DNA of 41,262 nucleotides. It comes from Chara braunii. Its lineage: Eukaryota > Streptophyta > Charophyceae > Charales > Characeae. The translations under genes were made by a program, and so were the position numbers. Each line of letters begins with the position of its first letter. The stretch's first letter is position 1. The notes beneath the pieces were generated by a model that was not told the origin of the DNA, searched no databases, and saw only the letters and a list, made by a program, of their open reading frames with translations. The stretch covers positions 1,022,448 to 1,063,709 of the forward strand of contig BFEA01000243.1 of NCBI GenBank assembly GCA_003427395.1, given 5' to 3'. Shown in pieces: positions 29,190-39,600 of this stretch.

Positions 29190-29253
29190 TGCTGGGACCT
29201 TCTGTGGCCCTTGCATGGCTGAGCCGCCCGGGCAAGCAAGGTGGGTAGCCTAT
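29190..29253 (-). mobile_element. CTAGG-family hAT-like MITE fragment, copy A5
   Basis: The plus-strand text TTGCTGGGACCTTCTGTGG, CCTTGCATGG and GGTGGGTAGCCTAT is the inverted form of the family's left end (ATAGGCTACC ... GCAAGGGCC..GAAGGTCCCAGCA). The other end is not found. Confidence 0.55.
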
Positions 29254-29613
29254 CTTACAGCCCTTTCTTTCTTTTCCTCTTGATTTCGACTTCTTTTTTG
29301 ATTTTTTTAAATTAAAAAACAAAAAAAATACACATTTAAATCCGTTTGAAAAGAAAGGGAGTTTTCCCCTCATTTTTATATTTTTGTGCTTCACCTAGAG
29401 ATGTTGCCTGAGTTCTTGTTTTTGTCTTTGGTTGGCTGATGGGCGAAGAAAAAGGAAAAACAGAAAAAATACAAAAAAGCCCGTTTGAGTGGGCCCGCCC
29501 CATTTGGGGGGGGGGGGGGTGCTGGTGGGTGGAGGGTACCAGCACATTTTGTGTTGCTCTTTCAGATAAATGTCAGCACTTATCTGGAACACAGCCACAT
29601 GTCGGTGTCAATA

Positions 29614-29618
29614 CACAG

Positions 29619-29668
<50 letters not shown>

Positions 29669-29793
29669 NNNNNNNNNNNNNNNNNNNNNNNNNNNNNNNN
29701 NNNNNNNNNNNNNNNNNNNNNNNNNNNNNNNNNNNNNNNNNNNNNNNNNNNNNNNNNNNNNNNNNNNNNNNNNNNNNNNNNNNNNNNNNNNNN

Positions 29794-29863
<70 letters not shown>
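29614..29863. repeat. (CA)n/(GA)n microsatellite spanning a sequence gap
   Basis: A short (CA)n run becomes (GA)n, which continues on both sides of 125 unresolved bases (29669-29793). The gap size is probably nominal; its content is very likely more GA repeat. Confidence 0.9.
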
Positions 29864-29866
<3 letters not shown>

Positions 29867-30671
29867 GCGCCGCTGCAGGCCGCCGTGGGGGGTAAGGTCC
29901 ACGGCCACCCGGTCACGGCTGCAGTCACCACTGGGGCCGCCTGAGAGGCCTGCAGACCCTCAACGGCAGTGAAGACTAGCTCCAGGCCGTCCCGAGTAGG
30001 CCTCGGTGGGAGTGTAGCAGTGTTTGGTGCCTGGCGTCAACGACAGCAGGTGTAGCTGTCTATGTCGGATCCGGTGGACAAATGACGACAGAACAGTGTG
30101 CTTTGGGGGGGGAGGTGGACTGTCATGTGTCATGAAGGGTGTCTGGTGCTGTGGCTATGACTGCAGGGGCGTCCTGGTTTGGGCCCGAGAAAATCAAATA
30201 TAATCCTGTATCAACTGGAATTATACAATCCTATTCTGTTGTAGCAATGTTTTCTCATGACCTCTTAGTGAAGTCCCACAAAATTTCTCATTTCCAGGTG
30301 TTGACCCAGGAGAGATCTTTACATTACATCCAATAAAAATCCCCTCTGCAATTGGGTCATGGCCATTGGGGCATCCGTTAGGCTTTATTCCGCGAGCAAG
30401 GATAATACACAAATGGCCAATCGGGAGTTGGGCACGATGAAATGGGAGGTACAGCTAGTCGCCAAATGCTCAGTCTTTGTGTTAGCCAGACCCCCACTGG
30501 CGGCCCCAACCCTGCCACCCTTAACCACTAGGGCAAGGGGCAACATGGGGGCAAGATGCAATATCCCCTTCACCGTGAGAGGTAGCTCTGCTTGAAGGGG
30601 TCCCCTCTATATAGCCGTAGGAGTAGGTGGGTAGTGAAAGGCCAAAGAATTTGACAGAAGAATATAGTGTA

Positions 30672-30702
<31 letters not shown>

Positions 30703-30774
30703 TGTGGACCTGAAGAAGAACGTCAAAGAGGGACAGAGGAGGGCAAAGAAGGCTGGAAAGAGAGAGGGGCTAGA
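29864..30774. other. Intergenic, no gene seen
   Basis: No recognisable gene. A poly(A) run lies at 30676-30701. It leads into the left end of the inverted-repeat element at 30775. Confidence 0.4.
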
Positions 30775-32871
30775 TAGACACTCCTAGGGGGCGTAAAGTC
30801 CCCGAGGAAATTATCGTTCCACCTAGCCTCGGGGATAAAAAGAAAAATAAAAAGTGAAAACATTTTCTCCCGGAATCCTCGGGGCGTCCTCGGGCTACAG
30901 CCATTTTATGGTCTTCCCCAAGGTACCTCCCGAGGTCCCTCGGAGGTCAGGGATCCACGATAATCGGAGCGGCGACTCCGGCGAGGGCACCCCTCATCAG
31001 CACGAAATTTTCGTCGGCTGGTCCATTGGAGTACCTACCGGCCACCACACGGACATCTTGGTTTGTGAGCATTTAGCTTCCAGATCCTTACACCAACGGC
31101 AATCGTTAGTGGCCGGGCGGCCTCTGCGAACTTCTTCAACCGGTGTTCTTCCTCGCAGTGCATGCCTCCAAATGGAAAGGGCTTCAGAGGTCGGCAAAAT
31201 TGAATATTTTATCCGACCCGCCTTTCAATTCCCCACTGTTCTCAGCGATGTAAAACATTAGAGGGCATTTGTCGGATGCTGCGGTCTGTCATTTGCTGCC
31301 CTCTTTATCACCGTTTGCTGGAGGTGTACCAGCGTAGTGTAGTTACTGCCCTTCCCTACGCGTCGTTCATCGCCCATGTCTTTGGAAGGCTGCCGCTGCC
31401 GCTGCTGCTCCTGATAATCATTTTTTTTGTACTTCTAAGAGTCTTTCACGTGTGCGTCCTCAGCAGGATGTTTGGACGCACATGCAAGAGGCATTCTACA
31501 AAGAAGGGCATCATCATGGATGGAGGGTAGGCGAAGAGCAGGTCTTCAGTGGACCACTCCACGAGCCACCGTGCACGCTACATCCCAGCCCGCAGTGCAA
31601 GGGCGTGCGAACCATTACAGTGTGTGTGTCGTATGCTGTCCTCTAAGGCTCTACCGTCTGCTCCCTTCATTGTCGTGGTTTGGTGGACCTTCACCATCGT
31701 CGTGGAGTTACGGCCCTGTCGTACGTGTTGGTGACGACCGACCTCTATTGAAGGTTGCCACTGGTACTCCTAGTCACAATTTTGCTTGTCGTGGTCCTCC
31801 TATTCCACGCGTGCATCCTCTATTGTTGATGACGGACATCTATCGAAGGCCCCCAGCAGAGAAGGCGAGGGATCGACACCGACTGAGGTCATCATCGACA
31901 TCGTCCCGGGGGCGTTTGTCCAAACTGGGTGTGATTGCCATCGCCCGAAAGACACGTGGCGGCATACGCAACTTTCTCCCATAAGTACTCCTCCGTCACA
32001 TCATCACATTGCCTGAGATCCTCCCACGCCCCCCACATCCTCTTTTTCATCCACCACCTCGACGCAGCTCGTGGAAGAACACTGCAACCCATGGTGCAGC
32101 AAACCTGAACTACGGCCTCGGTCATGGCCACAGTATCCTGCACTTCGACCGGGACTTGATGAAGTGTTTTCCTCCTCCGCGCGCGGATCTGTGCTCTTAT
32201 TCTGCCCACTGCCCTCTCCTGCTGAACACGAAAGAGCACGGCCATCACGGCCGCCGCCAGCACCGTCTTCTCAATCATCGTCAACTTTGCACGTCCGTCG
32301 TCGGTGCCGCCCTCCATCGGCACGTGTTTTGCAATGCTCATGAACCAAAAAAATACAGCAGCCTACCAACTTGCCATGACCATGGTAACCTCAGCGCCAA
32401 GTCGCTGACGACGTTCTACAAGGGTGCTCAACTCCACACATACACGCGGCAGCAGGAGGTGGCGATGACGATGGACCTTTGGGGGGCGCTCACAAATTTG
32501 TGACGACTTCAGAGGACTCCACTGCGCTGCTGCAAATGCCCGTTTCCACCGCGGTCAATATGGATGCCATCTGCCCTGCGTTGGGAGGTCAATTACTTTT
32601 TAAGGGTTCTTTTTTCTCCCGTTGCCAGCACCTTTCAAAATTTTCCGCCTTTGGCAGCTGCACCACACCGTAGCGAGACGGACATCACCCAGTCGACCAA
32701 GGCATTGGCGCCCTTCCGACCAACTTTAAGATTATGAAAATGGCCGCCGTGGGCCAAAAGGAATCATCCTTGGGAGACCACCCCAAGGATAGGTGGAACG
32801 ACGGTGGGAATTTCCTTCAAAACCGCGAAGGAAACTTCCTTCGGCCCCAAGGACGCCTCAAGGAGTGTCTA
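30775..32871 (-). mobile_element. Degraded PIF/Harbinger-type transposon
   Basis: About 2.1 kb bounded by the inverted ends TAGACACTCCT (30775) and AGGAGTGTCTA (ending 32871). Subterminal similarity continues inside: ...GAGGAAATTATCGTTCCACCT.GCCTCGGGG on the left and, inverted, ...AAGGAAATT..TCGTTCCACCTATCCTTGGGG on the right, then AAAATGGC.G. Between them, on the minus strand, is the start of a HARBI1-like nuclease. The A/T flanks (ATA left, TAA right, overlapping the first TA) suit the superfamily's TWA target choice but do not match exactly. The catalytic half of the nuclease is missing, so this copy is dead. Confidence 0.65.
31840..32341 (-). pseudogene. N-terminal fragment of a HARBI1-like (DDE_Tnp_4) nuclease
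   Basis: From the ATG at 32341 the minus strand encodes a basic helical N terminus (VQQERAVGRIRAQIRARRR), then SRWWMKKRMWGAWEDLRQCDDVTEEYL. A frameshift near 31980 is followed by RKLRMPPRVF. The order RWW...W.DL...DD....yf..KLRM....F is the conserved lead-in of plant Harbinger nucleases before their catalytic DDE core. Nothing resembling the HDCIDCTH-like or catalytic Asp/Glu blocks follows; a stop is reached at 31840 and the sequence beyond is unrecognisable. It would have cut and moved the surrounding element and perhaps the GGGCC-ended MITEs. Confidence 0.6.
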
Positions 32872-33126
32872 ATGAGCCCCAGAGAAAAACCCAGGAAAAC
32901 TGAGAGTCCCCCCCTTAGCTGGAGCGAGGACACAAAAAGGCATATTTTGGTCAGTCCGACAAGTGTCCACCTCAAGAGGAAGAAAATCACACAGCGGTAA
33001 TAGATGATGGCTAAGGAGAAGTACGGGAGAAGAAGGGTGCTACTCCTGAAAAGTGAAAAGTAGATGGGAATTGCTTTTTTTCTGTAATAGGAAACTGTTT
33101 CCCTTCTGGACAGGGGGAAGGGGTAA

Positions 33127-33299
33127 CTACTGGGGAGTCACAAGAACGAGTTATAATTGCACTATGGGGCAAGATACAGTTTGCAATGGGCATCATACCT
33201 GGCCAGAAAGCTGGGTTATATACATTGCCTGAACTGCGATTCTAAACTGTATCTTGGCCCGTAATGCACCTATAACTCGTTTATGTGACTCCCGCGTAG
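33127..33299. mobile_element. Foldback MITE with about 55-bp inverted ends
   Basis: The left arm (ctac..GGGAGTCAC, ACGAGTTATA, TGCA, GGGC.AAGATACAGTTT) is mirrored by the right arm (AAACTGTATCTTGGCCC, TGCA, TATAACTCGT, GTGACTCCC..gtag). The arms meet around a loop of about 40 bases, so the element is almost a complete hairpin. No target duplication can be picked with confidence. Some motifs (attctaaactg, cagttt..aat) resemble the arms of the element at 9218. Confidence 0.85.
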
Positions 33300-34295
33300 A
33301 CCTTTCTTTTATTGGTCTACCGGCCAATTTTGTTTCAGGTGAAATAGCACTTGTAGTCTGCTAGATTATCCTCTGTCACCAATGGGCCTAGCTCACCGCT
33401 TACTCACATTGCGACCCTAAAAGTAAAAACCACAAAGTATGGGGATTTGCCGAAGGGGGTTTTCTGGGTCTGGGCACCCTTGTGGAAGTTGTGGTCACAC
33501 TGCTTCACTATTACTAATAGGACTAGGTCTCTGCTTTGTTAAAGAAATGGGGATTTGGTGCTTCTCTGCTGACACAGCAGTGACAGCACCACCCCTAAAC
33601 TGTGCAGATTTTGTTTTTTTGTCATTATTTTTCCATTTGCCTTCTGCATATCTTCAGCCTCTACGGCCGAATCTTGCAAGAACTTTTGGGTTGTGCTCCA
33701 CTGCAGGGGTCTTCGAGGAATTCCCCAAAGGCCTTTAAGAACAGTGCCGTAAGAATTCGTGGGGCTCCACCTGCCTGCCCTTTCCGGACTCTCATGAGAC
33801 CAGCATGACGGGCAAATAGTGTTCTCCATTTCCACCGAGGCCAGAATCTTGGCCTGATGCATTTAACCCTTTTGTAGGGAATCTGCCGTAAAAGATAGCA
33901 GCGCACACAGTCTCAAGCTATGAAACCCAGAATCAGCACGCGATCGCGGAGAACAGAGGAGAACTCCGACGTTCAGTGATTGTAGGGAATTCGTCTGTGA
34001 ACTTAGGCAGAATCTCCCCGAAAGAAAAAAAAAAAACTAGAAACGCCAGTGGAACCCCGAGTAATTCCTCCGAGAATCGGCAGTGGAGCACAAGCTGAAC
34101 AACCCTTTGTGACCGAATTTTGGGCAATTTTCAAAGAGAATTCGGAAAATGAATAAGCATTTGCCACAGACTGCAGGCAAATGGGCACAGGATCATGCAA
34201 TTGGGGATTTGGGAAGTATATGTGACCCACAGTAAATGGATTTTTTTCAAATTTTTTGTGATTTTGGGAATATGGGTTGCAGTGTGAGTCCATTG
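33300..34295. other. Intergenic, no gene seen
   Basis: No gene, RNA or transposon ends recognised; short frames only. Confidence 0.4.
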
Positions 34296-34416
34296 GGGCC
34301 TTGCTCCACTACTCTCGAAGTGCACAAAGGACAAATATCATAGGGGTGTATCTTTCCATGTTCTAGGGGAAGGTTCACTCTCGTTTTGCACATTTGGTGA
34401 GTAGTGGAGCGAGGCC
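34296..34416. mobile_element. About 120-bp GGCC-ended MITE
   Basis: The ends GGGCCTTGCTCCACTACTC and GAGTAGTGGAGCGAGGCC are inverted copies. The interior (GTGCACAAAGGACAAATATC, TATCTTTCCATGTTCTAGGG, TCGTTTTGCACATTTGGTG) matches the copies at 27.0-27.9 kb. The flanking triplets have drifted. Confidence 0.85.
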
Positions 34417-34807
34417 ATGAACTGTTGAAAATTGACATTCAGAGAGGATTTCGAATCCACATACCACCAGAAGAAGACCAGAATAAAATCCTTCTGAAGT
34501 AACTAAAGCCGATCAGCTCAACGTTGAAGCCCCCAAGGCCGAAAAGACGAGAAATAAAAGATTATCCTCTTTTCCGACTATTGACGCAAAAACAATCCCA
34601 GCCGAATTGATTCCAACGTCGTGTAGATTTTTACCGTGATATCCTTTCTTTTGGAACTCATAACGTCAATAAGATAGTTTGAAGCCGTCGTCGGTCGAGG
34701 CATTTTGAGAAACTATATGCCGCATGAAACGGTCCGGTTCACTTGGGTGAACGATATGACCATCACACCAGGCGTTGCCGGAGTTTCGCCTCAAGACGAA
34801 GCACGTC

Positions 34808-35050
<243 letters not shown>

Positions 35051-35099
35051 AGTTAGCGATAATTCAGTCGTGAGGTGGTATACAGAAACAAGTGCTAGG

Positions 35100-35367
35100 A
35101 CATGGGGTGCCGATTTCCCGGACGTGGGATAGGAGGAGAATCAGGAGATCTGGTGCGGATTTCCCGAGCGTGGGATAGAAACTCTCCCCAATGCATGTCT
35201 GGATGATTGAGCGAAGGTACAGTGATCAAGTCCCATAAGCCACAGCGGCAACGTTGTTGCAAAACAGTGTTTCTAGGATCCCCTTTAAACTACCAACGAC
35301 TCACAAAAGTGAACACAAGTAGCGCGGTTAGGGACATAAGGCCAGAAAGAAGGCAGCGAGGTCGACG

Positions 35368-35419
<52 letters not shown>

Positions 35420-35766
35420 GCCGGGGGGGGATGGTGTAAGCTGGTATATCCTGTTGGGTATGGGGGCAGGTCGCGGCTTCAAGGTAGTTAAGGGTTTTCA
35501 CAATGATAAGGATGGAGGTGTTTATCTTGGCAGCAATGGGAAGAGCGCGGGTTATAAATAGCGCCCATAGCTTTGGAGGTACGTACGACCCTACTCTCCC
35601 AAACTAGGCAAGTCTGAGATTCTTCGTCTGGAAATTTGCCAGAGACCTGGCTGTCTTTGCTATCCCCGTTCGACCTGCGTGATCGTCTTCTTTTCACCTT
35701 CTTGTTGTCGTTTGTGTTTCCAGCTCCCCAGCCTTCACTTACCCAGGACCTCCCCGTTCTTCCCCT

Positions 35767-35797
<31 letters not shown>

Positions 35798-37010
35798 CGC
35801 AAAGCTCAATCTGCTCAACCTGCCCATTACTTCATGGTTGTACAAGTTCTAGTGATAAATTGAAAATATACTAGAAGTCTTCCAGTGAATACCTGACGAT
35901 GTTTTAACTACCGTCGTCAACCGAATATAACGCCATGTCATTATCAGTCTATCAGCGTATCTAGACTAAAAGCTGCACCAAATACGGCCATAATGACCGG
36001 GCGTTTTGTTCGGAGGAAGACGGCGTCGTGATTTTCCGGTCATGTTTCTGCAGGACGGATGATGGGCTCTGCACGATTCTGCAGTCGACACGTGTCAGAC
36101 TATGCTTTGCTCTGACACCTGTTACATCAACTAATCTGCTGTTGTCTCGCTCTATTCTCAACGATTTGGACACTGTGAATCTTTCGAAAGTTATATAATT
36201 TATATTTGTATTTATATTTCTATGTAGAAAATGACTAGGGATCGGAAAATTCCATACGCCATGCAAGCCAAACACGCAAATCGTACTCAACGTAACTTGA
36301 GACACTAAAGGCAGAACATAACTGATCGGCGGGAAAGGTGAAAGGAAGGAAGGGGGAAGAAAAGAGAGGAGGAGAAGAGTCCTGCCTCCTCCTGGATTCT
36401 ACGTGCGTCTGAATCCTGGAGCCAACAACAACAACAACAACCAAAAAAAAGAAAAAAAGGTTCTGCCTCCCCTTGGATTGTGGAAGATTCAATCAGAAAG
36501 AAAGGAAAATTGTGCATGTCACTGAACTGGCTAGTTATTTTGTTATGATTTGCTTAACGGCACATAGCATTGCAATTCTTCTTCACAGATCAGATAAGTT
36601 CCGATTGCCTTGTAAACAGTCGGAGTTGGCAGTAAGCTCTTTCCGCTTCTTCGCTTCACTGATTAGCTCGAGTTTCCTTGCAACCAGGTGGCTTGTAAGT
36701 TATAATAATTCCTCATTGAGTCATTGGCTTCCGATCCCCGAAGAACTGAGTTTCCCTCCCCGCAACATGGTCTTCAGATGCAGCTGTACAATCGTGGAGC
36801 ATCATCCGAACTTTGTGACCGCTGGATCGCCACGCCATTGAGTTGACGGTCTCCTTGATTATTCTTGAAACGTTCATTGAACGATCATCCGAATTGCACA
36901 TTGCACAATTATCATGGATGTTAGAGGAGACAGACTTAACAAAATGTTGCTGGCCTTGGAAGACTGCAAGTAAAGCGAAGAAGAGGACCAAAATGTTGAC
37001 AGAGCTCTCT
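35100..37010. other. Intergenic with short repeats
   Basis: A short direct repeat (GATTTCCCGRRCGTGGGATAG) occurs at about 35112 and 35156. A poly-C run lies at 35767-35795. No protein or RNA gene is convincing. A minus-strand frame at 36713-36991 is discussed among the rejected items. Confidence 0.4.
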
Positions 37011-37013
37011 CTC

Positions 37014-37015
<2 letters not shown>

Positions 37016-37062
<47 letters not shown>
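37016..37062. repeat. (GATA)n microsatellite
   Basis: About a dozen tandem GATA units. Confidence 0.95.
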
Positions 37063-37470
37063 CGACAGATACACGAGAGTGATTTCTACAGTGCTCTTCT
37101 GCCGCTGATGCTTGTCGCTCGTAACCTTTCTCATTTCTGCATTTATTTTTTTATCAAAATATGTATGGTAGAAGAAGCGAAGGTCTGTGTTAAAAGATGT
37201 GAATGAAATTATTTATTTTGCAAAAACGGAAAGGAAAAAAAAAGTAAGAAAAGAGTTTCTTTTTGCGTGATCCTGTGCGTAGCGAGATGTAGAACTCCAC
37301 GTAGCAGCAAACCAAGCTGCAAGGGCAAAGCCAATCTCTAATTTAAGAAGGGAGAAGGAGAATAGGGAAAACCGCGGCCATAGACTGCTTCTCTCACATG
37401 CTTCAACAGCTAGATAAGCATTCCATCTCCGCATGCACTGTAACTGTTCTCTATAGAAAGGCCCAACAAG

Positions 37471-37630
37471 AAGAAGAAGGTGAAGAAGAAGAAGAAGAAG
37501 AAGAAGAAGAAGAAGAAGAAGAAGAGAAGAATGACTGTTAAATACCCCCGAAGAAGAAGGTGAAGAAGAAGAAGAAGAAGAAGAAGAAGAAGAAGAAGAA
37601 GAAGAAGAGAAGAATTACTGTTAAATACCC
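37471..37630. repeat. 80-bp duplication carrying (GAA)n
   Basis: Units at 37471-37550 and 37551-37630 each start AAGAAGAAGGTG, carry a long GAA tract and end GAATGACTGTTAAATACCCCCG or its one-base variant. The near identity suggests a recent duplication, mediated by the triplet tract or by unequal exchange. Confidence 0.92.
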
Positions 37631-38010
37631 CCGAGCACATGAGCACGATGGCTTAACATGAAGCACAATCAAAAGAAAGAGGTGAGCACCGTAGTCGTGA
37701 AGTTCATCTTGCGGAGTACAGGCATGATAATGTGCAGTTTTCTGCGTTGGTCCTCTTCTCCTTCAGAATCTGTGTCGAATATTACTCATGGCCATGAACG
37801 ATATTCTCCTGTCCTCTTTTTCTGACACTCGATCTTCCTCGTATTAGAATTTAGAGCACATCCGTAGACTTGGGCAATTGTCGCCTAAAATTTGTGGCTC
37901 AGAAGAATGAGCCCAACACAGGGATCACTTCGTGGACGGAGTCTCCAAGTGGATATCGACGTGTTATAATATTACTACGATTTTGAAAATATTCCAATAT
38001 AGAAACCCAC

Positions 38011-38078
38011 GAGTCCTTCGGGACATCGGTTACAATTGGAACGATACAGAGAAAGAGAAGATTAGCATGGCGCCTGCC
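38011..38078 (+). pseudogene. U6 snRNA-like 5' half (split copy)
   Basis: GTCCTTCGGGACATCGG, ACAATTGGAACGATACAGAG and GAAGATTAGCATGG follow plant U6 from its 5' stem into the region that pairs with U4 and the 5' splice site. Within the ACAGAGA box there is a 6-base duplication (AGAGAA), which would disrupt function. After GCATGG the sequence departs from U6. The matching 3' half lies at 40016-40063 (see finding). No convincing plant USE element lies upstream. Confidence 0.75.
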
Positions 38079-38333
38079 AGTGGGTCTCGTCACACTAGTG
38101 AGGTATTATACGATGTGTGACGCGTTTTTGTGCTTTTAAACGAGAGGGAAAACATATTTTTCGAATTTAAAAAATACAAGGAAATCGACTGTAGAATGCT
38201 ATACAAGCAGACAAGGACGGGGATACCAGTAGACAAGGACGGGGATAGTACTGCCTGTGTGCACCGCGCATCACGGGCTTGTTTCCCAAAATCCGGACTG
38301 GTAACAGTTTGCCAATTGTGAACCTTGCCTGCG

Positions 38334-38503
38334 AACGAGACCCGAAATAAAAGGAGAGACTTAGGTCCTCTTGGTGTTTTGTTTCAGGGACGCTGACAGC
38401 AAGTCTACCCGTGCTCAGAACGAGACCCGAAATAAAAGGAGACACTTAGGCCCCCTTGGTGTTTTGTTTCAGGGATGCTGACAGCAAGTCTACCCGTGCT
38501 CAA
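38334..38503. repeat. 85-bp tandem duplication
   Basis: Units 38334-38418 and 38419-38503 begin AACGAGACCCGAAATAAAAG and end CAAGTCTACCCGTGCTCA. They differ at a handful of bases. The second unit is part of the left arm of the foldback element. Confidence 0.93.
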
Positions 38504-38586
38504 CGGAAGGGAACATAGGGCCTTGCCGGACGGTACACGAAACGAGAAAAAAAACTAATTCGTTTTCGTGAACGTTTCGCCGCACA

Positions 38587-38690
38587 GTCAAGAAACGAAA
38601 ACTGTCAGGAGGAAGTCGCGAAACGAAAACTGTCAGGAGGCAGTCGCGAAACGAAAACTGTCAGGAGGAAGTCGCGAAGTGTGTCAGATT
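38587..38690. repeat. 28-bp minisatellite, three units plus partial
   Basis: Units start at 38587, 38615 and 38643, followed by a partial one at 38671. The pattern is GTCGCGAAACGAAAACTGTC followed by AGGAGGAA. It lies within MITE I. Confidence 0.95.
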
Positions 38691-38796
38691 TGCAATTCGC
38701 CAGCCTCCGCACGTGCCCCTTCCATGCCCGCCTGCAACTCTCGAAAAGTCGTAGGTCCTCCGAAGGTTGCTGGTGGAGCTGCGAATCCACGCGAGT

Positions 38797-38862
38797 GCAG
38801 CAAGTCGGTCCAAGGGATGCAGCAAGTCGGTCCAAGGGATGCAGCAGGTCGGTCGAAGGGAT
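38797..38862. repeat. 22-bp minisatellite, three units
   Basis: Units start at 38797, 38819 and 38841 with the pattern GCAGCAAGTCGGTCCAAGGG followed by AT; the third unit has two changes. Confidence 0.95.
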
Positions 38863-38980
38863 GTCGGTCCAAAAACAAATTAGCATTTGGGAAGGTCAGT
38901 CACCTCAACACTCGTCAGGCCGTTTCCGCGAGTGATTTCGCGTGTGCGGCAACGAAACGAAACGGTGAGGCCCATAGTAA

Positions 38981-39097
38981 GGGCATCGCCGCACTCAAAA
39001 TTTGCAAAATGGGAATGAACTTCCCGCTAGAACGTGGCCATATGCACCCGCCACATTTTCGTCTTGTTCACATTTCGAGAGTGGTGTGGGGAGGCCC
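38981..39097. mobile_element. Harbinger-like MITE II (120-bp family), TSD TAA
   Basis: 117 bp from GGGCATCGCCGCAC to GTGTGGGGAGGCCC with identical flanking TAA triplets (38978-38980, 39098-39100). The interior (TTTGCAAAATGGGAATGAAC, CCGCTAGAACGTGG, TTGTTCACATTTCGAGAGTG) ties it to the copies at 27.0-27.9 and 34.3 kb, and so gives that family its target-site signature. Confidence 0.82.
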
Positions 39098-39100
39098 TAA

Positions 39101-39600
39101 GAGGCTCGCCACACAGGCTGTCGAAAGTCAAAAATTTTCGACAGGTGTCAGTACAATTTAGACAGTCCCGCCGTGGACAATTTCCCCCCCTATGTCGAAG
39201 GGGCGAGGTTCTCGAAAGTTGGCAAGTCAAAGCCGCCTTTCGACAGGTGCTGTGTGGCGAAGGCGGTCGTTGTTACATGGATGAATTTGTGCGCGGATGG
39301 GGACCAGATGCCGACACCGTTTTCGACAGCAACTGTTGACTACATACCGACAAACAGGCCACGGCTGTCAGGGAGCATTCTCTGACAACACAAATTCGAA
39401 CGCAATTTTGGAAAGCCCGGCGGGGCACTGTCGAATTTTTTTCACCTGCAGGCGGGAGGAAATGGTTGCTGGAGGGCGGCTGTCCAAAGGACCATTCTGA
39501 CACCTGTCGAAAGTTTTTTGAGCCGCACTTCTTCGAAAGTCTGTGTGGCGATGCAAAATTGTCGAAAACCCCGTTTTCGACAGCCTGTATGGCGAGCCTC
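39101..39600. mobile_element. Harbinger-like MITE III, TSD TAA
   Basis: 500 bp with ends GAGGCTCGCCACACAGGCTG and (inverted) GAGGCTCGCCATACAGGCTG, matching on through TCGAAA. Flanking TAA triplets (39098-39100, 39601-39603) are identical; the left one is shared with MITE II. No coding capacity. A related fragment lies near 17.4 kb. Confidence 0.87.

Larger units (their letters stand above)
38518..38973. mobile_element. Harbinger-like MITE I, TSD ATA
   Basis: 456 bp with ends GGGCCTTGCCG and (inverted) GGGCCTCACCG. The identical triplets ATA at 38515-38517 and 38974-38976 flank it. Near both ends are CGAAACGA blocks. The interior has two minisatellites: 28-bp units at 38587, 38615 and 38643 (GTCGCGAAACGAAAACTGTC..) and 22-bp units at 38797, 38819 and 38841 (GCAGCAAGTCGGTCCAAGGG..). 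Confidence 0.8.

Noticed and set aside
29439-29972. Frames with long Arg-Glu or Ser-Leu runs through the gap
   Set aside because: A GA microsatellite plus unresolved bases, not coding.
30997-31197. Minus-strand frame with NDCRWCKDLEAKC, a possible zinc-binding motif inside the Harbinger-type element
   Set aside because: It starts at a TTG, is short, and does not match the nuclease C terminus or the Myb-like partner protein I would expect; composition alone could give it.
36713-36991. Minus-strand frame with a hydrophobic start and KVRMMLHDC, resembling the R-x3-HDC motif of class III peroxidases
   Set aside because: There is no ATG at the hydrophobic start (the codon is TTG, with a stop shortly upstream), the residues after HDC do not match the family, and no further exons are visible. 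A five-residue match is not enough.
38011-38078. A functional U6 snRNA gene
   Set aside because: Only the 5' half is present, the ACAGAGA box carries a 6-base duplication, and there is no recognisable upstream sequence element or terminator.
38587-38862. Regular short repeats that might suggest a CRISPR-like array
   Set aside because: The units are directly adjacent with no spacers, lie inside a MITE, and the genome is eukaryotic.
38568-39161. 197-residue open frame
   Set aside because: It is composed of the 28- and 22-bp minisatellites and parts of MITEs I and II.
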